From Entoloma clypeatum (taxonomy: Eukaryota; Basidiomycota; Agaricomycetes; Agaricales; Entolomataceae), in NCBI GenBank assembly GCA_963565915.1, contig OY751487.1, forward strand, positions 806,001-870,000: a stretch of 64,000 nucleotides of DNA. The letters run 5' to 3'. Position 1 is the first letter of the stretch; each line of letters begins with the position of its first letter. This document shows, one piece after another, positions 57,321 through 64,000 of this stretch. The notes under the pieces were generated by a model. The model saw only the letters and a program-made list of their open reading frames with translations. It ran no database searches and was not told the origin of the DNA. The position numbers and the translations under genes are program-made.

Positions 57321-59533
57321 ATGCCCAAGACAGGTGCCATCAAGTCTCGCATGGAACGCGCTGCTAACCGCAACATGGGTAAAGAAAATGTTCAACCACC
57401 AACCACAAATGTCTCGGCAGACCCCCCACCAGGTATGCCGCCAACTCTCGAGATGAAAACCCATTGCTCACACCCTTAGCAGGTGGCCGCCAAGCTAAAC
57501 AAAAAGCACGCCAAGTTGCTAGTAGTACGTACTGCTACTCATATTTGGCGTCATTTAACCTGTAGATAGCCCAAGGAGCTGCACCAAAGGGAGCTCGAAA
57601 ACGTGCTGCATCTCCATCTCAAGTTCTGCCAGCGGCGAAGAAGCAAGGTACATCTCCTCAGCCCAATGAGCTTTTTCATAACGACACTCAATCTTTTACG
57701 CAGCTGCTATGAAATCGTCGGGCCACAGACCTATTTCCACCAAGTTGAACTTGAATGCAAATGGTGTGTCATTTCCTTGACATCGAAGCAGAAATTCAAT
57801 TTTACTAAAGGCCTATCTTGCTCAGTATCTGCTCCGAAGCTATCGCGCAAAGCTCCTGCTATTATTAACTCTGATGACGAGGACACCTGCATGGCTGCCA
57901 GCAATCCCTCAGACCATCAACAGAAGAAACACGAGCCCAACAATGGCGATGAGTCTGGCGATGACTCCGATCCCCAAGCTGAGGTCTCTGATGCTGACCA
58001 GTCTGACGAGCCTGACGATGACCTTGATGGCCTTGATCATGCCGCTCTGAGAAAAAAGCTGGCTGCCGAAGTAATGCATGCTGAAAATGTTTTCTCACGC
58101 AACGTACTGACATGGTTACAGCGTCCCCATTGGGGCTCCAACGCTTCAGCCAAGACCAAGGCCTCTACCATTGATGACGAGGAAGACCCACATGCCTCCG
58201 AATCAGAGGAGGAGGATGTCTACCCGAATGGTGAATATCCGCCAGCATTCGACGAGCTGGACGATGAACCAGAGTATGTCATGAAACAGGTATGGAACGT
58301 CTCTCCAATCCTTCAATGTCATTGATCATTAGCACCAGGTCCGATTGCAACGTGCATTAGCGCGTATGAATGAGGTTCCAAAATGGGCAGCTTGCAAGGA
58401 AGAGGGGGCTGAAGATACAGGTCCCAATGGTAACGCCTCAGACACGGAGGATTGTGGTACCCACTGGCCTGAAGAGGCAAGCTATGTGCCTCCTCAGCCG
58501 GGTGCCCGTAATATTTCGCTCAACTCTCAGCCACCACAAGTCCAGGCACTCATCAAAGCTGCCATCCGTCATGTCACAGGTGATGCATTATTCAGCGATG
58601 CCTATCCAGCAACAGCTCTTGCAGACGAGTATTATCGGGATATACTTACCAGCCTCGCGACGGATATGACATTCAAGGAGCTCTCTCATCGTCTCAACAC
58701 GGACAAGAGATTACTGCGATTTGTTTCACGTTTAGTAAGTGTTGGATTTTAAAAAAGTTCTGCTCTCCTGATGTTTTTTTCTAGCTGGCAACACGTATTT
58801 CAAATGTCCGGTGCGGTGCAAAGAAGATTACCACTCCGAAAATCGAGCTTTCATTTCAGCTCTCTGGTAATATCACAGACTGTAAAGAACAGGTCAAGAA
58901 GCTTTTGACGACGGGTGACTATATTTACCCGCGTACGGAGGCAAGTAATTTTGGCATCCTTTCTTCATTATATTAATACTATCTCAGACTGGTTTGATAC
59001 GTCGAACGCGACCATTCAACCATGCAGTCATCATTTCAAGCATCAGAGATTATTATTTCTCAGGCTCGCGGGGCTCCATGGCCGATCGACACTCACACCG
59101 CTTTACCTCGAGCATGACAGATGCTGACCCTCAACGCTCAGAACTAGAAGTGCCTGCCACAATGGTGTGCATGATTGCGACTGCTGTTAGCCTTCTAGAC
59201 TATCCTTTGTTACTTCTGTCTCATTTTTTTTTAGGTCCATGCGTCTCTTCAAGACTGGAGTGGGGGGTTTCTAAGGAGGACTGAGTTCAATTCCGAGGCG
59301 AACGAGGATGTCTACCGTGGTCATCTGCTCTTCCTCAACAATATCCGTCGTGACAATCTACCTGCCTACCACCGCCTTTTGGCGAACATTTACAAGGAAG
59401 TCAAGTGAGTGCTGACCAATTTCATGGTGGTTACGCAAACTGATTGATGTCAAGTGCTTCACAATCGCATTCGGCCCTCGCTGTTGCCAACAACTCCATG
59501 GCCATCCTGGATCTGGAGGGAATGGAAGTTTGA
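57321..59533 (+). CDS. DUF6532-type protein, probable second gene of the Plavaka element
   Basis: Eleven exons (57321-57432, 57483-57524, 57570-57647, 57704-57763, 57826-58070, 58122-58289, 58339-58734, 58785-58940, 58988-59164, 59235-59404, 59455-59533) give 560 aa. Residues 1-240 are basic then acidic and disordered (KPTGAIKSRMERAANRN-like start MPKTGAIKSRMERAANRN; SDDEDTCMAAS; EESEEEDVYPNGEYP-like acid patch). The folded part (PPQVQALIKAAIRHV, PFNHAVIISSIRDYYF, FNSEANEDVYRGHLLFLNNI) matches my memory of the basidiomycete DUF6532 family, whose function is unknown. The eighth intron has a consensus GC donor (GAG|GCAAGT). Family name is from memory, not a search. Confidence 0.75.
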
Positions 59534-59870
59534 TTAGCTCGATTATTCTTTTCAACACCGCTCGTTTACATCACATTTGTCCTTGTTAAATGTTCAATTG
59601 GATTAAAGTTTGAACATCTTTCGTTAAAATGAATGCGAAATGCTCCAATTGAGCCATATTATGACTGTCTCAGCTGTTTCTCATGAGTGCTCATAAGTTC
59701 CAAAATGGACAAGGTTGAGCTCAATGTCCGTCTCTCATCATTTGAATGACCAGCTGTCATCATTGCGACTTTTCATCTGACTCAACGGACCACTTTGTGC
59801 CAATATTGATCAATATGCCAAATTTAGCTCAATTTCATTCTACTGGGACACTATTTTGCTCAATCAGGTC
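59534..59870. repeat. TTGAGC-rich probable right end of the Plavaka element
   Basis: The words TTGAGC/GCTCAA recur (near 59,655, 59,716, 59,828, 59,862) and GACTCAACGG at about 59,780 is inverted relative to CCGTTGAGTC at 53,651. GATTGAGCA at 53,634 is matched by TGCTCAATC near 59,858. Such subterminal motif clusters are usual binding sites in CACTA and hAT elements. Exact termini and target duplication not established. Confidence 0.4.
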
Positions 59871-60068
59871 CATTTGCGTATTGGGGGTTTTCCTGATGTG
59901 CGGGAGCTCCTCGAATGGATAGAGCCCCTCTTGGATCTTTTTCGTGCAGCAACGTTATCGCGGCCGAAGAGAAGGGATGTTGTAGCGCTTGCGGAGTACG
60001 ACGATGCAACCTATGGCGGTCATCTTACATTCCACACCTTTATGGCAGCTATCAACCAGACGACCTAG
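59856..60068 (+). CDS. Short unrecognised open frame
   Basis: Seventy codons, MLNQVHLRIGGFPDVRELLE to TFMAAINQTT, well-formed in composition. Could be a 3' exon of a gene broken by the neighbouring transposon or chance. No family recognised. Confidence 0.2.
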   Translation: MLNQVHLRIGGFPDVRELLEWIEPLLDLFRAATLSRPKRRDVVALAEYDDATYGGHLTFHTFMAAINQTT

Positions 60069-60353
60069 TCTTCGTAGGCACTCAAATAGGCACCAGGAAA
60101 TTGACCCTTCGATACCCCATTACATATACATATATATCCCAAGAACATAGTAAATACCACTGTATATCATATCATCTATATCTTAGCTTCTCGTATCCGT
60201 TATCCGTTCTACCTCGCCGTACTCTGTCATACTACCTTCGTCAGCCTGAGTCTCTCCAAATGTCGGAAAAGCCCGAAGCCGGTTGTCACCGGAGCCTCGG
60301 TTATCACCAGATGATCACCAGGATATCACAGAAGGGGGTTTATAACCATTATA

Positions 60354-60813
60354 AGGTAGGGGTCATCCACGCCTAACTAACGTCACGTGGGGTGACTCTC
60401 AAACTTGGATCGACACAAGATTAGACATTATAAAGTATGTATGTAGTTTACAGCCAATCGGTCCCTATGAATTATAGATGTATATATCATAATGTAAGAT
60501 CTGATGTGGATTAGAAAAATAACAAAAAATGCACAAGAAGATAGCCAAAAACACAAAATCAGACATCTGGTATAGCCTGGCTGACTGTCGTAAAGCAGAG
60601 GTCTATGAATTTGTGTTTTTGACTATCTTCTTGCGCATTTTTTGTTATTTTTCTAATCCACATCAGATCTTACATTATGATATATACATCTATAATTCAT
60701 AGGGACCAATTGGCTGTACACTACATACATCTTTTATAATGTCTAATCTTGTGTCAATCCAAGTTTGAGAGTCACCCCATGTGACATTAGTTGGGCGTGG
60801 ATGACCCCTACCT
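60354..60813. mobile_element. Fold-back MITE with TA flanks
   Basis: The left arm (60,354-60,560, AGGTAGGGGTCATCC...) and right arm (60,607-60,813, ...GATGACCCCTACCT) are complementary over about 207 bp with roughly 10 mismatches. TA lies just outside each end (60,352-60,353 and 60,814-60,815), as for Tc1-mariner-derived MITEs. No coding capacity. Confidence 0.9.
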
Positions 60814-60815
60814 TA

Positions 60816-61413
60816 ACCCAAGTAAAAATTACTATATATTGCCTTTATAAGTTTATTATACTTGCATCTGGTAACAACACGGTTATCACCGGCCTTTTGG
60901 GTGACATGGGGTCTCTAGGTAGGCTGGTTTTTTTCTGACAAAGGGCCCAGCCAAGATTAGATTGGGATATCCCATAACCTTGAAGCAACTGAGCTTGAAG
61001 ATTCAACAGTGTTGCTTGAAGGCTGAAGAGTTTTCCACATGCAGATGATTTGAGAATGAGAACATGAAGTATGGTGCAAACCACTTAGTCACCGCCAATT
61101 TGTGACAATGATATGGGAGCACTCAATTTTTGAGGTTTTTCTTATTCTTCTTGCCAAAGTGCTCTATTTGATAAGGGGAATAGATCCCCAAGACAGAATT
61201 TGTATTGCTTCAAAACTGAGGGAGTTCAAATTTTTACCGAGGATACTTAGATTTGGCGACCTTCCGTATGTTTGATGGATTAGTAATAGTACTAAAGGAA
61301 ATTTACCACCTACACATTGAATGCCGCCACTTCAGACTCAGGCATATGATGGTGAGACTTGTACTTAGTGGAACTAGAGCGGGCGGCCAGTGTTTGTGCT
61401 TGCAAAGTGGTGT
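60816..61413. other. Spacer before gypsy copy B
   Basis: Only short frames; no domain recognised. Confidence 0.5.
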
Positions 61414-61418
61414 CCTTG

Positions 61419-61937
61419 TTACGGACTCTACGGTATGAGGACCACATCATATCTTTTGCTTATCGGCCCGACTCGGCGCCCTCTTACGAACTTACTATGT
61501 CTAATGTCTACTTTCGCAACCTTCGATTCCCCATCTGACTCATTACATTACTTCATCATCCCCTTTAGTATACTTCACTCCCGCGCTGACTCGCTTTCCG
61601 CAGTCAGCTTACTCACTGTACATAGCCTTCCACAGTCGCCTTACTCATGCGCAGTGCCTTCTGCAGTACTGACTCATCCGCTACTGCCTATAGTCAGTAC
61701 CTATATAAACCTCTTGTACTGTAGTAGATTCCTTAGATTTAGCAATCACTTTCCTCTTCGCCTTTCCACTTCCTGCATACTCTGCCCAAACCTTGGAACA
61801 GTTTGTTAAGCATAACAGATGTCCTCGTTCATTTGTAATTTTGTGAGAGACTTAGATTTAGCAATCACTTTGCTCTTCACCTTTCCACTTTCCTGCATAC
61901 TCTGCCCGAACCTTGGAACGGTTTGTTAAGCATAACA
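61419..61937 (+). repeat. 5' LTR of element B with internal duplication
   Basis: Compared with the 402-bp LTR of A, this copy has the TGTTA...TAACA unit at 61,419-61,817, then 33 bp, then a second copy of the last ~87 bp (61,851-61,937), again ending GCATAACA. TATATAAACC lies near 61,702-61,711. Confidence 0.85.
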
Positions 61938-62395
61938 AGTTGCTAAATCTCGTTAGGTTCACCCAGAGCGAAGAGAGCAACTACCAGACGAGTCAAGACG
62001 TCGCGCTTCTTTGAAGACTTCACCAGTAACCCATTCAGCACGCCAGAAGCCCGACAGGAGGAGCTAAGTCCTCGAGACAGTATCGATTTTACGCTTATCC
62101 AGCAGTACATCGAATCGGAGATCCGTCGCATCTTACAGCAGGTGCTTGACGAAGAACTAGATAACGATGAGCATCGCCCCCACGGCGAGATAGCAGAGAG
62201 CATCCATCTTGCTCGGCAACACCAGATCGCATGTTACAATGCCCGACAGAACGAACTCGAAAGCTTTTGCGTTCAAGAAGGACCTCAGACAGGTCGGATC
62301 ACAGAGATCAGAGAGTTTATCGGTGTCGAGACAACCGTTATCAGAAGATTGATTAGGACGCTCACATTGAGACGTCCCAGAGCCACATCATCACG

Positions 62396-63600
62396 TCTTA
62401 CTCGAAGCAGCAGATCTACGCCCACTTCACCACCGAAGAACAACAGACCAAGTACAACCGTTGGGCACAAAACGAGAGACTTGACCCCTTCTCGCGACCA
62501 ACAGACACACAGGAACAGAGATTCCTTAGAGATTTACAGAGGAAATACTCTGAACATTTTGCCACCGATTCTGCCGATGAGTCCCCTGATGAATTTACTT
62601 TTGACTCCACACAGTCAGATATCGAACAGACGCCTAGAACAGGGACTCATTTTCAATCCCTACCTGTATCCCGAACCCCATCTTCATCCCAACAACCCGA
62701 CCCCTCTTCTCCTCCGCAGACTCTAGACATGGCAGAAGCTCCGGCTGTACAAACAATGGATACATCCAAGATCATCAAGGATCCTGGGATGTTCAAGGAC
62801 AGATACACCTTTGACAAGTGGTGGAAAGCCACCAAACTATACATCAGGTTCCAAAAGAGCCTCACAGATGATCAGAAGATTCTTGCGGTGCTATCCTGCA
62901 TGATGGAAGGGTCCGGCAGACACTGGGCCAGTAACAAATTACAGTAGACGCTCTTGCTGTTGACAATGAGAACATCACCTGGCTAGGTTTTTCCGATGAT
63001 ATCGCCACACGATTCTCCATCGCCAACAAATCGGTCGCTGCCAAAGCCAGACTCGAAGTCCTGAAACAAGAGAAATGCACCGTTGATGAATTCTTAGATG
63101 AATTTGAAGAACTCTTGAAACTGTCAAACCTTGGCGAAGAAACTGGGAAATACATCCTAGAGAAGAACATCAACCACAGAATCTCTGAACAAGTGGCTAG
63201 TGATGGCAAGATGTACTCCAAGTACGCAAAGGAAATCCGAAACAAGGGACAACAGATGGAAGGACATGCACTGGTCATCCAAGGTGGCGGCAACATGCAC
63301 ACTGGATCGGGTACCACTTATGGTGGTCAGAGCAAAGCCATGGAGATTGACAAAGCAGGAGTAGCCCATTGCTACAACTGTCAACGCTTCGGTCACCTGG
63401 CTAAAGACTGTAGTGCTCCAAAGAAGAAAGATGGTCACAAGTGTTTCAACTGCAACCAAGAAGGCCATATTGTGTGCAACTGCCGCAAGCTGAAGAAGAA
63501 CTCTGGAAGGGTTAGGAAGGTGTCCAAAGAAGATGCTGAGAATGATGAAACCACAATCTTAGAAGCCGACGAGAAGGATTTTCCCGAAGGGTCCGATTAA
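62396..63600 (+). pseudogene. Element B Gag
   Basis: Frame SYSKQQIYAHFTTEEQQ starts where A has ATG but B has ACG, so the start is lost. The capsid region matches A (WWKATKLYIRFQKSLTDDQK). A 5-nt insertion at about 62,942 (AAATTACAGTAG versus AAGTTAG in A) shifts the frame and creates a stop. Both zinc knuckles are intact here (CYNCQRFGHLAKDC and CFNCNQEGHIVCNC). It ends EADEKDFPEGSD. Confidence 0.88.
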
Positions 63601-63639
63601 ACAACGCTAAGTTGCGACCCTTATCTATTAAACGGACTT

Positions 63640-64000
63640 GCTTGCCTTGTATGACTGCAGACAATAGAACCTATGTCATCCCTGCCAAGCGAGCCACTGC
63701 GTCGACTAAGATTGTGAAGGGAGATAAACCTCCGAAAAGATGAGAGATCAGGCTGTTAGCTCAGCTCAAAACACGATGAGGACCAAAGGTTATCCGACCT
63801 GAGGTTGACAGCGGATGTGAATGCACATGCATCCATCCCAGAATAGTACGCGAACAGAACCTCCCCACGTGAGGAATACCGCCCATAGCAATTCTAAATG
63901 CGGATGGATCACCAAATTGACAACAGAAAGCGAGCCAACTTGCCGAAGTCAAACTGGATTTGGGAGCACATCAGGAAACCATGGAAGCAATGGTACTGGA
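63640..64000 (+). pseudogene. Element B protease start, broken
   Basis: The segment follows A in NRTYVIPAKRA and STKIVKGDKPPK and in the retropepsin VDSGCECTCIHPRI. Two TGA codons stand where A keeps CGA (AAAAGATGAGAG and CACGATGAGG at about 63,737 and 63,775). The frame continues beyond the window. Confidence 0.8.

Larger units (their letters stand above)
61419..64000 (+). mobile_element. Ty3/gypsy retrotransposon B, same family as A, cut by the window end
   Basis: The 5' LTR starts TGTTACGGACTC at 61,419 and is followed by leader frame, gag and the start of protease, all closely similar to element A read on the other strand. The candidate 5' target sequence is GTCCT (61,414-61,418); the 3' end is off the window. 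Confidence 0.93.

Overview
The window looks like nuclear DNA of a mushroom-forming basidiomycete (Agaricomycetes). The basis is: protein genes with many short introns of about 50 to 110 nt, a NACHT-WD40 STAND receptor of the fungal NWD type, a Plavaka-type transposase beside a DUF6532-type protein, GH10 and GH5_12 glycoside hydrolases, and dense nested LTR retrotransposons. Species is not inferred. All exon maps were built by eye from splice sites and reading-frame continuity.

Region 1 (1-16,850) is a transposon graveyard. A decayed hAT transposase runs off the left edge and is split by a copia Gag fragment. Three Ty3/gypsy elements follow, all on the minus strand: C is the oldest, A sits inside C's gag, and D (9,442-15,681, with a GGAGG target duplication) sits inside C's LTR. 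Their reading frames are broken mostly by CGA-to-TGA changes, the signature of CpG decay.

Region 2 (about 15,980-22,820) has no recognisable protein gene. It is built from inverted repeats, fold-back elements and two fields of roughly 20-bp minisatellite, one of them arranged as a large palindrome.

Region 3 (23,566-53,300) is the gene-bearing part: a 1,526-aa NLR-like NACHT protein with 14 near-identical WD40 repeats; a cluster of six tRNA-derived repeats; a small secreted protein divergent from eIF2A; an F-box protein; a GNAT acetyltransferase; two GH10 endoxylanase paralogues flanking a GH5_12 (endoglycoceramidase/steryl-glucosidase type) gene; an apparently intact pogo/Fot1 transposon inserted just past the stop codon of an OPA3-like gene; and a tRNA-Pro(UGG) gene with an intron.

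Region 4 (53,300-64,000) holds a head-to-head pair, an intact Plavaka transposase and a DUF6532-type protein, probably two genes of one DNA transposon; then a 460-bp fold-back MITE with TA flanks; then a second copy (B) of gypsy family A on the plus strand, cut by the window end.

The best candidates for something new are the Plavaka/DUF6532 gene pair, the tRNA-derived repeats with a variable anticodon-loop region, the repeat-homogenised NLR, and the reciprocal GC-AG introns in the two xylanase genes.
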